From Tetrastigma voinierianum (taxonomy: Eukaryota > Streptophyta > Magnoliopsida > Vitales > Vitaceae), in contig JAEQBH010004571.1 in assembly GCA_016808115.1 (NCBI GenBank), positions 62,001 to 126,000 on the forward strand: DNA of 64,000 bases. The letters are read 5' to 3'. The position numbers and the translations under genes were made by a program. Positions 46,731 to 56,883 of the stretch are shown here, piece by piece (position 1 is the first letter of the stretch; the number at the start of each line of letters is the position of its first letter). A model generated the notes under the pieces. It saw only the letters and a program-made list of their open reading frames with translations. It made no database searches and was not told the origin of the DNA.

Positions 46731-47161
46731 TATCTCCCCTAAAATCCCAATATTTCCTTTATACAAAAAATTTCTCAAAACCAATCCTAACCCAAAATCA
46801 CTTTGAAACTTAACCCAAAACAACCCCAAAATTGATCTACAACCATTTAAAACACTTCTATTCCAATTTGGGGTTTTTATCAAACCCAAACACAACATTA
46901 AAGGGGGTTAGGGTTAGTTTCATACCTTTAATCTCTTTTTTTTTCACTTCCTTCTTCTTTGTTTGGCTCAAACACTTCTCATTTATGATCATTAGGTTCT
47001 CATCTTGACATTTTACCAATTTAACCTTAATTCTTTTATAATTTCCGGGTTTTATCATTTTTTTTGTTCTTTAACAATATAAATTCCGGAAAAATACAAT
47101 TTAACTTATTTTATACCCTAAACATGTTATAAAACTACTAGGTTATTTTTAAGGCGTAACA

Positions 47162-47205
47162 ACTCTCCCCTCCTTAAAAAAATTTCGTCATCGAAATTAC
47201 CTTCA
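47162..47205 (-). other. Polypurine tract and TCGATGACGAAATT box of element K
   Basis: On the minus strand TTTAAGGAGGGGAGAGT directly precedes the LTR. Upstream stands TTTCGATGACGAAATT, a one-base variant of the box shared with D, J and N. Confidence 0.75.
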
Positions 47206-48060
47206 TTGAACAGTTGTGGATACTACTGATGCATGGTTTCTTCACTTTCCCATGTGGTTTCCTATGTCTTGTGGTTTCTCCACAATACTTTGACCAATGG
47301 GATTCGCTTGTTCTGCAATTCTTTTACTTTTCGAGCCAATATCTCTACAGGCTCTTCTTTGTATGTTAAGTCTGGTCTAAGCTCAATAACTTCCGAAGAG
47401 ACCACATGTGATGGGTCTAACCTATACCTCCTTAACATTGAAACATGGAAAACATTATGGATCTTTTCCAACTCTGGAGGAAAGGGTAGTCCATATGCCA
47501 CTGGACCCACTTTCTTAATCACTTCATATGACCCAATGAACCTAGGGCTCAACTTGCCATTTTTCTCGAATCTCATGACTTTCTTCCAAGGAGAAACTTT
47601 TAAGAACACTTTCTCACTGATCTCATGTTGAATGTCTTTTCTCTTCAAGTCAGCGTAAGACTTTTGTCTATCTGCGACAACCTTTAATCTTTCTCTGATC
47701 ATTTTCACATTTTCCTTGGTCTCTTGAATCAAATCGGGGCCAATTACGGGCCAATTACTTTCTTCTCACTTAACTCTGTCCAACCCAATGGGGTTTTACA
47801 CTTCCTTCCGTAGAGCCTCATAAGGCGCCATTCCAATACTCGACTGGAAGCTATTGTTATACACAAATTCAATTAGAGGAATATGTCTATCCCAACTACC
47901 CTCATAGTCGATCACACAACTTCTCAACACATCTTCTAAAACTTGAATCACTCTCTCTGATTATCCATCCGTTTGCGAGTGGAAAGCTGAGTTGAAATTC
48001 AGTCGAGTGCCTAAAGCCTCTTGCAATTTTTCCCAAAATCTCGAGGTAAACCTCGAATAT
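47206..48060 (-). pseudogene. Integrase and chromodomain of element K
   Basis: The frame 47262-47732 is open for 156 codons: an IRERLKVVADRQKSYAD linker, KVSPWKKVMRFEKNGKLSPR and FIGSYEVIKKVGPVAYGL (the GPY/F domain), then IHNVFHVSMLRRYRLDPSHV and the chromodomain to LVKVLWRNHKT. Upstream, after one frameshift, the core can be read as DRHIPLIEFVYNNSF, MAPYEALYGRKC and FHPQTDG, followed by a TAA (47961-47963) where a Gln is expected, and RFTSRFWEKLQEALGT up to about 48055. The catalytic Asp residues lie beyond the break or in frameshifted DNA. This is the best-preserved chromovirus integrase tail in the window. Confidence 0.85.
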
Positions 48061-49199
48061 CTCCAACTCTTGGCCAATTTGTATAGGGTTGGTTAAAACC
48101 TTTCTTCTTAGTCAAGTCCCAGACTAGCGACAAGCTCCTCAAAGTTAACCGGGTCAACCTGCCTGAACTTCGAAGAAGTTTCATCCATGATCCACTTGCA
48201 TGCGCATCTGGAACACTCTCATACCATTCTGCTCAAACTCATCAACATGCTTGATCTTCATTTTTGTTCTTCCACAACAGTCACGGACGCATACACAATA
48301 AGTCTGTGACATATTGTTGAAAGGAAATTGTTACCTAGTACTATTGTAATATTTGCATTCCCAATGTGAAGCGTTGACACTACTTCATGTTTGGAAACAA
48401 ATTAAAAATTAATAATGTTTTCAGTAACTAGAGAATATAACAAAAAAAATATATATATTTTCTTTTCAACCAAATATTGGAATTTTTTAATTGAGAGAAA
48501 AAAATTATCCAACTTTTAGAGCCTAAAATAATTTTTAATTTTGTTATGGTGGAGAGTAAACGATTCCAGTGTCTCGTACAGGTCCAACCTTTCAACCATT
48601 TAGCCCATCTTCATTGATGGCTTAAAGTTGATAAATTACTTTTATTTACTACTTCAATTTTTGTTATACATAGAGGCCATTTGGTGTCACAGTTGCTCTT
48701 TCTCATTCTTCTCTTTGATTTAACGGATATTGCCCTAGTCATTACTAAACTAAAACCTATGTCGACCATGAGTCTCCCTAGGTCTTCACTTTCACAACAT
48801 TTTTATTTTTATAATATTTTATTTGTTTTACAACTTTTAAAATAATAAAGGTAATAACTATGCAAGGTGAATGGTAATATTTAGTAACCAACGGTTCGAT
48901 TTGGAACTCGAAAAAAATAAAAAAATATTAAAGAAAATGATTTTTTTTTTATGTTTATTTTACTGTATTAAATATAATAAAAAATTTGTTAAAATTTTAC
49001 ATATTTTGAGAAATTTACATATTTTAAATTTCTTAGTCTTTATATAATAGATAAATAAATAAAATGAGTTTGAATAAACATATAAAATTAATTTATTAAG
49101 TTTAAACCTAATTTTAATTTACCTCCATATATTTTTTTCATTTCTTCCTTAGAACTTTCGGGTTCCAACGGATTTATTATTATTATTTTTTATTGCAAT
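48061..49199. other. AT-rich DNA with a short coding-like patch, no gene assigned
   Basis: At 48100-48290 the minus strand can be read as KIKHVDEFEQNGMRVFQMRM and, in the next frame, MDETSSKFRQVDPVNFEELV. Both are free of stops for some 25 codons, with protein-like composition. I do not recognise a family; it might be a captured gene piece or part of a retroelement. From 48400 to 49190 the sequence is AT-rich, with a T-tract near 48950 and nothing coding. Confidence 0.4.
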
Positions 49200-49931
49200 G
49201 ACCTTTTTATGTGTCCTCGTCCTAATGATTTAGAAAGGTAGGTAGGGAACAGAAAAGCGATCTTCACTATCCTAGCGAGATCCATTGCTCCATGTGTCCT
49301 TGCATGAGATGAAAGATTGTGTAAGGAGTGTGAGTACTATGGCTTTTGGGTCCAAGACCTACTACTCAATAGGCCCAGCACCTGCACGGGCCCATTGCCT
49401 GATTCAAACCTTAATACGGCCTAAAATAGTCTGTTACATCAAAACCATACGGGAACTAATTAAACGGGAAAGACCTACATCCCGTCTGAAGTCTCGAGTT
49501 CCCTAATCGGCCGTCCTATCACATACAGGATATTTATCCACGGATCTCTCAATATCCCAATCTAGTATGTCTCAAAACATTAATCCTTAATAAGGGAGAA
49601 TTGGTTTTTGATAAGAAAATACAAATTTGATCACTAAGTTTGTGATATTATCTCTCTAAAAATAAAGGAGAATTGGTCTTTGATAAGGAAAAAGAGATTC
49701 TATTTCCAAAATCACAAGATTATGCTGAGAATCAGGAGAAATCGAGTATAAGTAAAACTCCCTTCAAGTGAAAGGTAGGCAATTCTAACTGCACAGACTT
49801 TCTTCTTCGTCTTCTCCATCCTTTTGCTGACTTAATCATTGGAGAGGCGGTCTACACACCGCCGTTGGACCTCATTTTTTGCAGGTTCACGTAGCTCTGT
49901 TGATGCCCTGAAGCAGATGATCTAGGTAACA
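49200..49931 (+). repeat. Probable 5' LTR of element B
   Basis: The block ends AGGTAACA five bases before the primer binding site, as an LTR should. I found no second copy in the window, so the left border is only a guess. The sequence has no ORF of note. Confidence 0.45.
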
Positions 49932-49936
49932 AAAAT

Positions 49937-49955
49937 TGGCGCCGTCTGTGGGAAC
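49937..49955 (+). other. Primer binding site of element B
   Basis: TGGCGCCGTCTGTGGGAAC begins with TGG, complementary to a tRNA CCA end. TGGCGCC starts are common in the Tat and Athila lineages. Which tRNA matches best I cannot determine here. Confidence 0.7.
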
Positions 49956-50059
49956 CGAGCAAAAAGTCTCATCGACGACGTGCAAGAGCTTGCCTTCAAT
50001 AGCTATCTAGTAGCCCTCCACCACCAGTAGCTCTGACGATTCCTATTCCCGCATCTGAT

Positions 50060-51300
50060 TCGTCTGATACAGGTGCAATGACTAGCAACCCAGTGATCCA
50101 GTCACCTGAAGATCAATTTCTTCATTGGCTTCCAGATATGGAGTAGAAACAAGAGGAGCAAGCGAGACAGATGAAGGAATTGCATGAACGCATTGAGCAC
50201 AGCGTGAAAACGATCGTCTGCGGGCCCAAGTAGAAAAAAGGGGCGTCTTGATGAAAGAGACGCGTAAGATAGTGGTCAAGCAAAGCATTCAGTCGTTTGC
50301 GATAAAGGAAAGAAGCCTATCGTCCTTGACGATGTAGATATCCCGGAAGATGACGAGTTATCCTTAGACAGCTTGCCAAATCTCTCCTTAGAAAAAAGCA
50401 ACAAGGATAGATCACGCCAGAGACACTCACATTGCCTTGTATGCAGCAATTCCAACAGTGGTACGTTCCGCCGGGCAATGGGCCGAGGTCAGAATCAGCC
50501 AAGCGAAGCGCCTGGGAACACATTTACTTTACCTACAGGCACAACGCCGCCCATGCAACCGGTTTACCCCGCCTTTGGAATAGGGAATGCGCTCTACATA
50601 CTGCCTACAACAACAATTCAAAGTCCCAATGACATGCTCTCTTCCCCCAGGCGACATCATGATTGAGCCACGAGAAGGGTTAAATCGTACCCGACCTTTG
50701 CTATGTTCGACGGCTCCAGCGATCCTTATGACCACATGCCATTGCAACCCCGGGCAATATTTGTAAACATCGGGAGAGGCGATCACTGTGAACCTGGCTC
50801 GGCTAGTCTCCAAGGGTCGGCGCTAGCATGGTTCCATAGGCTCCCACGTAATTCGGTAAATTCATTCAGTGAGCTTTGGACCGTATTCATCTCTCAATGC
50901 CTTTGTTCAATACAATAGAAGAGGAATATTAGTTCTTTGCAGACTATAATCAAGCAAGAAGAGGAAACCATACTGGACTTCACCAGGAGATTTGGGCAAG
51001 TCGTCCAGTAGGTAGAAGTTTATAGCATGGACGCATTCCTTCATAACTTCAGGAAGAGCTTCGCGCCGTCTACTCCGTTCTTCCACTCATTGTCTTTAGA
51101 CTCGCCAACTATAATGGAAGAATTGTACAGACGGGCAAATAGATATTCAACCTTAGAAGATAATATCCATGCAGCGATTCAAACTGTCATAATCACAAAG
51201 CAAGTAATTGGAAACAATAAGCGAGAGGGAAGAAGCGCTGAGCCGTGAAGGACAAAGCCCAAATCGGGCGACCCGAGACCGGTAGAAGGAAAGGGAGCCC
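50060..51300 (+). pseudogene. Gag of element B (broken)
   Basis: The N-terminal part, from about 50070, reads TSNPVIQSPEDQFLHWLPDM up to a TAG at 50144. After a frameshift comes the charged word ENDRLRAQVEKRG near 50200. The capsid region is 50703-51248 with FDGSSDPYDHM, SLQGSALAWFHRLPRNSVNS, EEETILDFTRRFGQ and MEELYRRANRYSTLED, typical of the retrotransposon gag fold. Stops at 50916 and 51009 are both TAG after CAA or CAG. No zinc knuckle is evident. Gag forms the particle that packages the element RNA. The start codon cannot be fixed because the first frame is interrupted. Confidence 0.75.
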
Positions 51301-51599
51301 CCGTAATTCACTCCTCTGAATATCACTTATGAGAGGCTGTTGTCTCTCATTCGCGACTTGCCAGATTTCAAATGGCCTGTGCTAATCCATATGGACCTCT
51401 CTTAGATAAACCCGTCCATACAATGCGATTATCACAGAGATCATGGGCATGAGACCAATAGGTGTGAAAGCCTAAAATTCCTGGTACAAAGACTGATTAA
51501 AGCGGGGCACCTCAAAAGATATATAAGGGAAGTTTATCTCGAGGAAGAATCCGCACCTACAGTAGGAAGAATCACAACCAAATTTTAGCCAGACTTTCC

Positions 51600-52120
51600 C
51601 GACCCAGCCCTTGTAACCATATACCTGGAGGGCCGTCAATGATCGCACCAATCAAAACAACAACAAAAGAAGCTTCTAAGAGCAACCACGATCAAAGCTC
51701 GGGTAAACGCTGTCCACACAACCGATAGCTGGGAAGAGACTAAGCCTATAGACGGCCCCATATCCTTTCCCCCAGTAAACCCGAATAGGGTCATTGTTCC
51801 CCATTAGGATGCACTTGTACTCACCCTTTGTATTAACGATTTTGATGTACATGTGGTGCCTGTAGGGATCCCGCGTCACAAGTAGATTATTTCAGAACTC
51901 CGCCTCTTCAACCGACATGAAGCTTTCACTAATGTTGAATTCCAAGTAACTATCCTTCCTGCTTTCAAGAACGCAACAACCACAACACTGGAGATATCAC
52001 ACTGCACAAGGTGGCCAATCACCCACAGTTTTATTCTCGCTGTCGAAGACTCAGCCATACACCGCATAGTAGTGGTCGTTACATCACGAAGGTCGCCCCC
52101 TTCAACATATCATCAAATGG
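51600..52120 (+). pseudogene. Protease region of element B (broken)
   Basis: The plus strand reads IKARVNAVHTTDSWEETKPI near 51690, then DGPISFPPVNPNRVIVPH, a stop, DALVLTLCINDFDVH, and a scrambled active-site region near 51850-51880. The second half is only partly in frame (ATTTTLEI). Comparison with element A at 42741-43130 identifies the domain: both share INDFDVH/IGFDVH and the run before it. The catalytic Asp triad is not readable. Protease would cleave Gag-Pol. Confidence 0.65.
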
Positions 52121-52489
52121 TTAGTTATTTAACCAGTGTGGGGTAGGTCGATCTTCTAAGCAGCCAACTGGCCGCACAACAATGCTACTAATTATCTATA
52201 TGGGAATAGAGAGAGGAAAAGGGTTTAGGTGGTCTTCCCTCAGACCATTCCCACGCAGCACCATGTGCCGCCGCCTGTATAAGGTAAGAAAAGGATCCGT
52301 TAGTTGTGGATCCTCTAGAGACAGTAGCGTTGAACAAGCAAGAGAAATTCATATATGTCAGCACCCTGTTATCTAGTGAAGAAAAAGAACATCTACGGCA
52401 TAGCTGTCAGAACGATGTATTCACCGAGAGTCATGTGATGGCCGACTAATCTGCATTTCATAAGATTATTCCAAATAAAGGTAGACAAT

Positions 52490-53290
52490 CTTAATTGAGT
52501 GTAGTTTTATCGCAGGTGAAGTATCTGAATGGCTTGCAAACTAAAGGGTCTTCTCCGAAGAAGGGTGGTAAATGGCATATACTACACTTAATCTTTAATG
52601 AATCATGCCTAAAAGACAACTTCCCTCTTCCACGAATAGATCAAATCGCTGATGCCTCTACCGCATGGATGTCGCTATCGACTTCCTGGGCCATCACCAA
52701 ATTCCAATGCACCTGCTTGATGTAGAGAAAACGACCTTCATTATGCCGCATGGGCTATACTGGTATAACGTGATGCATGTTAGTTTGAAGAACGCCAGAG
52801 CAACCTATCATAGACTGGTGACCAAGATATATCGACCAATGATTGGCAGGACAATGGAAGTCTATATTGATGATATGCTTATTAAGACCAAAGAATGCCT
52901 TGATCATACGAAGCACTTGCAAGAAACTTTTGAGCTACTACGCACGAACGGTATGAAACTCAATCCCCTAAAGTGTGCGTTTGGAGTCAATTCGGGTAAA
53001 TTCCCGGGCTTCATGGTGACGCAAAGGGGGATTGAGGCCAATCCTATTCAACACAAGGCCATTATGGAATTTCATACTCCTACCACCAAAAAAAGAGTGT
53101 AGCAACTGACTGGTCGGTTGGTAGCTCTAAGGCGATTCATCTCTCGTTTTACAGAGCGATTGAAGCCATTTTTTACCACTCTAAAAGAGGCTAAGCAGAC
53201 CGGCTGCGATAGAGAATGCGACTAGGAACTTATAGCAATCAAGCATCTCACTGAACTACCAATTCTGGCTAGCCCTGAGACAGGTGAAAC
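52490..53290 (+). pseudogene. Reverse transcriptase of element B
   Basis: Fingers region: a VKYLNGL word, PKKGGKW, then CLKDNFPLPRIDQIADAST (52507-52665). After a frameshift the palm follows at 52665-53102: PMHLLDVEKTTFIMPHGLYW, ATYHRLVTKIYRPMIGRTM and the catalytic YIDDMLIKT box at 52863-52889 with both Asp intact. Next come HTKHLQETFELLRTNGMKLN and the GIEANP thumb word. A TAG at 53100 and another at 53223 stand where Gln is expected. The first palm Asp block is damaged by the frameshift. This is the best RT of the Tat family here and the reference for the decayed copy in A. Confidence 0.85.
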
Positions 53291-54090
53291 GCTCTATCTT
53301 TACACAGATGTTTATGATGTTTCAATAAGTGCAACTTTATTCAAAGAAGATAAGCACCGACAGTAGAAGCCCATATTCTTTATAAGCAAGTCCCTATCCG
53401 AGGTAGAAACTTGATATACCCATCTCAAGCAGGCGGCATTGGCCCTCAAGGTAGCCGCCAAAAAACTTCGCCCCTATTTCCAGGAGCACCCTATTACTAT
53501 ACTTACCAACCTTCCTCTGAGAAGCATTATACATAAGCCCAACTTATCAGGGCGAATGACTCAGTGGGCAATCAAACTAAGTGAGTTCAGATTCAATTTA
53601 AACCCCGCCTGGCGTTGAAGGGACAAGTACTAGCTGACTTCTTAGAAGAAATTCCTCAACAAGAAATGGAACCGTGATGTATCTACCGGTGGACTTTCAA
53701 TGGACGGCGCCACAACAGACGTAGATATACTGGGCCGCAATTTAAAGCCCCAACCGGAGAAGTCATTAAACATACCATACGTTTGAATTTTCCTGCTTCT
53801 AACAATGAAGCCGAATATGAAGCGATCATAGCCGGGCTTGATCTCGCAATCTCCATGTCCTCAGAAAAAATCATCATAAGAAGTGACTCTCAATTGGTGG
53901 TAGGGCAGGTAAATGGAGAATATGAAACAAAAGATCCGTGTATGACCAAGTATGTGAGTCTAATCAACCCTACTGCTGGGGAAGTTTTCAGGGGTTTGGC
54001 CAAGTAGACCATGTCCCGAAGTCAGAATGAAAAGGCAGCGCTGGGCTATCGTGAGCGCATCCCTACTCACAAAGGAAATAAGGTTCTCCT
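53291..54090 (+). pseudogene. RNase H of element B (Tat type, broken)
   Basis: The connection starts with ETLYLYTDVYDVSIS near 53285, SKSLSEVET, a TGA at 53412 (Arg codon CGA expected), then YTHLKQAALALKVAAKKLRP. The catalytic second RNase H domain follows. HTIRLNFPASNNEAEYEAII (from about 53770) and AGLDLAISMSSEKIIIRSDS carry the Glu and the RSDS Asp, then QLVVGQVNGEYETKDPCMTK. A TAG at 54005 ends the frame. The second domain is of the archaeal-like type characteristic of the Tat lineage. In element A, insert H interrupts exactly this domain. Confidence 0.8.
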
Positions 54091-54199
54091 CGTATAATTA
54101 TTAGCCAGAGTCATCGATCACTACCCACTAGGTGAATGAAATAGATGAAACAGGTCCTTCTTAGATGACTCTAGTAGCCCACTATTTAAGTTCGAGGGT

Positions 54200-55374
54200 A
54201 ACTGCTGGATAATAGAGTTGAAGCCCATAAGATCCAAGTCTAGGTAGCTTGGTTCTCCCTCATTAACAGTCAATTGTATAAACGGTCCCTGGGAGGGCCC
54301 TATCTTAAATGCCTCACTCAACAACAAGGACAATACATTTTGGTAGAACTCCGAGATGGGATATGCGGAAATCATCCAAGCGGCAGGATGTTAGCACATA
54401 TAGCTCATACCTAAGGCTACTATTGGCCGACCATGTGAGTGCCTATGTTAGGAAGTGTGATTCGCCGCGCCGACAGCCCCCCCGTCCCAAAAACTCCCTG
54501 CTTAAGATTTAACAACCATAACAAGCCCCGACCTTCGCCACAGTGGTATTGACATAGTCAGCCATTGCCTACCGCCCCACTTCTCACAGCTATTGCTAGT
54601 CACACCAACTACTTCAACAAATGGATAAAGGCCAAAGCCTTTGCATCCATTAAAGACAAGGAAGTCATTCAGTTTATAAGGAAAATATACAGGCAAATTG
54701 GGATAATTTAATCAATTCAGAACACAACAGCCACAGCTTCAATAGTCAGGTATATAGGAACTTCTACAGCGAATTGAAAATCAAAAACCTATTCTCCACC
54801 CCGTGGTACCTGCAAAGCAATGGCCAGGCAGAGGCGTCTAACAAAACACTCTTGTCAGCTTTGAAAAAACGCCTACATTCAGCCAAAGGAAAGTGGGTAG
54901 AAGAGCTACCAGGAGTGTTATGGGCCTACAAGACAACCAACCGAAAGCCGATAAGGGAATCACCATTCACCTTCACATACGGGATGGAGGCTATCATCCC
55001 CATGGCACCTGGATGCTCCACCATTCAACTGGAATTCCCGAGGAAGCACCAAATATCAAGGTGTAATCAAAGACCTGGACACGGCTGACGAACTTCGGGA
55101 GGCAGAGGTCAGACAAGATAGCATCATACCAACAAAGGGCTGCAAGCCGCACAACCGCCAGAAAGCCACGTATATTCAAAGCTGGGGAATTAGTCCTAAA
55201 AAGTGGTTTTTTTTGAAACACGGCTTAACTCCAATAGATGAAGTTCCAGCCCAATCGCAAGGACCACACGTTGGTTCGAAAGTGTAGATACCGGTTCTTA
55301 CGCTACTGAAAGCGTGCTAGACGGATCGCTGCCTCGTAATGTGGAATGCCATGCACCTTAAGAAGTATAATCAG
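54200..55374 (+). pseudogene. Integrase of element B (no chromodomain, broken)
   Basis: Zinc-finger region near 54400-54480, readable as ADHVSAYVRKCD. The core follows near 54540-54720 with TNYFNKWIKAKAF-like words in a shifted frame. 54774-55088 is open: FSTPWYLQSNGQAEASNKTL, KRLHSAKGKWVEELPGVLWA, YKTTNRKPIRESPFTFTYGM with the Glu of the DDE set in GQAEAS. The C-terminal part continues in other frames to MHLKKYNQ at 55350-55374. The absence of a chromodomain agrees with element A. The domain inserted cDNA into the host chromosome. Confidence 0.8.
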
Positions 55375-55461
55375 TAATGTATTCTTTGAGGAAATTATCA
55401 TCAATAAAAGATTATCCTTTACACATTTCCTCTTAAAACCTACAATTACTTCTTTCTAAGA

Positions 55462-55713
55462 GACCAGATACAGTTATTATCCGATTGACATTTAAAAGTC
55501 CAGATACGGTTGTTGTTCGGATGGCATCTAAAAGACCATATACGGTTATTGTCCGGATGACATCTAAAAGTCCAGATACGGTTGTTGTTCAACTGGCATC
55601 TAAAAGTCCAGATACAGTTGTTGTCTGGCTGGCATCTAAAAATCCAGATACGGCTATTGTTTGACTGGCATCTAAAAGTCTAGATACGATTGTTGTCCGA
55701 CTGGCATTCTCTA
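55462..55713 (+). repeat. 36-bp tandem array, seven units, in element B
   Basis: Units begin at 55462, 55498, 55534, 55570, 55606, 55642 and 55678, exactly 36 bp apart. The consensus starts GTCCAGATACGGTTGTTGTC and ends with GGCATCTAAAA. Units differ at a few positions each. The array stands between the integrase stop and the antisense ORF, in the 3' untranslated region. Confidence 0.9.
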
Positions 55714-55839
55714 GACATGGTTGCTGTCTTGCTGGAATTTTTGACAAACATGGCTCATGCCTTGTTTACATTTTCAAATCTCATTAAAATATGCTAAGTG
55801 TCGACAGAGATTACAAATAAAGTATCTATGTATTAATGG

Positions 55840-56623
55840 CTAAACGGCGCCACTTGCAAAATTTCCCAAAATAGCCGAAGCTAACATATGAAAGAAAGCC
55901 CTATTCCTGGAAACAACACCCCCCCCCTCTAAGTATTCAACCACCCCTCCTTGATCTACTTCTGCATCTTTGGCCTCAACGGTTGCTGGGGCTGGGGGGC
56001 ACCTTGGGTTGATAAAAAATTCTGGAGGAAGTGAGTTGGAAAAGTTAGGCATGCCATCCGGATCTGGGCCTGCCTCCTACGTATATTGCTTTCAAAGCGC
56101 AACACCCATAAGAAGAAGAAGATGATCTCCAGATATCCCTGGTAGTCTTTCACCATGTCTTCCCTATTCTTGCCTGCTCGAGCAACAAGGGAAGACACCT
56201 GACCTTTGGACGCCTCGAGCTCCAGCAAAATCGCTGCTCGTCGCCCCCATGCGGTGAGCCTAGCCTCTAAGGCTATCTCACTCTAACTCATACCCGCCTC
56301 CCCTCAACCCTGAAAGAATTTAGGTCCTTAGTCATATCAACTTCTACCCTAGCTTTGTCATCTCCTGTTGACATAGCCACTAAACAGCGCCCGGCTTAAT
56401 TGCCATCCCTCAGCCTCTTTATTTCTTCGCTTCGATAATGCTTATGCTACTCGGGCCTCTTTCTCCTAATGCTTTATCGAAGATTCCGCCTTAACTAGAG
56501 AAGCGGTCAAAGTCTGATGATGTGAAGTGGCCGACTAGGAATAAAGTCGCGGTTTCTCGACTTCATCTAGGCAGGATTGAAACTCTCGGTGCTGGCGACC
56601 ATATTCCGGATGGTCGTCACAAC
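55840..56623 (-). pseudogene. Antisense ORF (aORF) of element B, exon 2, broken
   Basis: On the minus strand the exon begins at 56623 after a TTTTTAG acceptor and a pyrimidine-rich intron end. Its first bases (TTIRNMV word) match exon 2 of the antisense ORF of element A (IRNMA). A charged middle part includes LELEASKGQVSSLVARAGKN near 56228-56160. After a frameshift the C-terminal end reads DGMPNFSNSLPPEFFINPRC and PPAPATVEAKDAEVDQGG to a stop at 55840. The upstream exon and promoter are lost at the junction with N. The gene faces pol from the opposite strand. Function is unknown; such ORFs are described in Tat-lineage elements. The shared end block is the best evidence that it once encoded a protein. 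Confidence 0.65.
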
Positions 56624-56659
56624 CTAAAAAGGAACATGAGTTAGAAGAAAATTACTACA

Positions 56660-56807
56660 CAAAATTCGATGGGGTAACTAGATTTTGTGAGACGAATTCA
56701 ACGGTGGAGTCCGTTTCATCATCCGAAATCTAAAAAATTTTCGGTTTTCAACTGAAATTACCGCTTTCCCCCTATTGAGAAAAATTGAATTTTTCTCGGG
56801 TTTTACA
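56660..56807 (-). repeat. Stub of the 3' LTR of element N (148 bp)
   Basis: Minus strand starts TGTAAAACCCGAGAAAAATT and matches the start of the 5' LTR (63451 down to about 63305), including AATTCGATGGGGTAACTAGA. The rest of the LTR is absent. Confidence 0.85.
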
Positions 56808-56845
56808 TTCTTCTCCCCTTAACAGAATTTCGTCCTCGAAACTCA
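56808..56845 (-). other. Polypurine tract and CGAGGACGAAATT box of element N
   Basis: On the minus strand GTTAAGGGGAGAAGAA directly precedes the LTR, with TTTCGAGGACGAAATTC upstream, as in D, J and K. Confidence 0.8.
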
Positions 56846-56883
56846 CACACACTTGCACACACAACCAAATGCATATGCAATAG

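Larger units (their letters stand above)
43323..47161 (-). repeat. 3' LTR of element K, with insert L inside
   Basis: On the minus strand it starts TGTTACGCCTTAAAAATAAC at 47161, directly after a purine tract, and probably ends AATGATTATGACA at 43323. Without L it is about 2.42 kb. Blocks shared with the J LTR include CATGCTTAGTGGTTC and TTATTGGTATA. The lower end is inferred from the terminal TG...CA rule only. Confidence 0.65.
43323..48060 (-). mobile_element. Element K: 3' part of a chromovirus
   Basis: On the minus strand integrase and chromodomain (48060-47180), polypurine tract and a long 3' LTR (47161-43323) remain. Everything upstream of the integrase core is gone, and the element ends abruptly at about 48060 in unrelated AT-rich DNA. 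Protein and LTR blocks are closest to element J. The LTR is interrupted by insert L. Confidence 0.75.
49200..56655 (+). mobile_element. Element B: Tat-lineage Ty3/gypsy element, 3' end lost
   Basis: Plus-strand order: LTR-like leader, primer binding site (49937), gag, protease, RT, archaeal-like RNase H, integrase without chromodomain, a 36-bp tandem array and an antisense ORF. This is the same family as element A and shows the layout that A had before its insertions. The element stops inside the intron of the antisense ORF, where element N begins, so the rest of that gene and the 3' LTR are missing. The left LTR border was not found precisely. Coding parts are broken by stops, many of them TAG in place of a likely CAG. 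Confidence 0.75.

Noticed and set aside
55462..55713. CRISPR-like regular repeats
   Set aside because: The 36-bp units are contiguous with no unique spacers and lie inside a plant retroelement; it is a tandem array.
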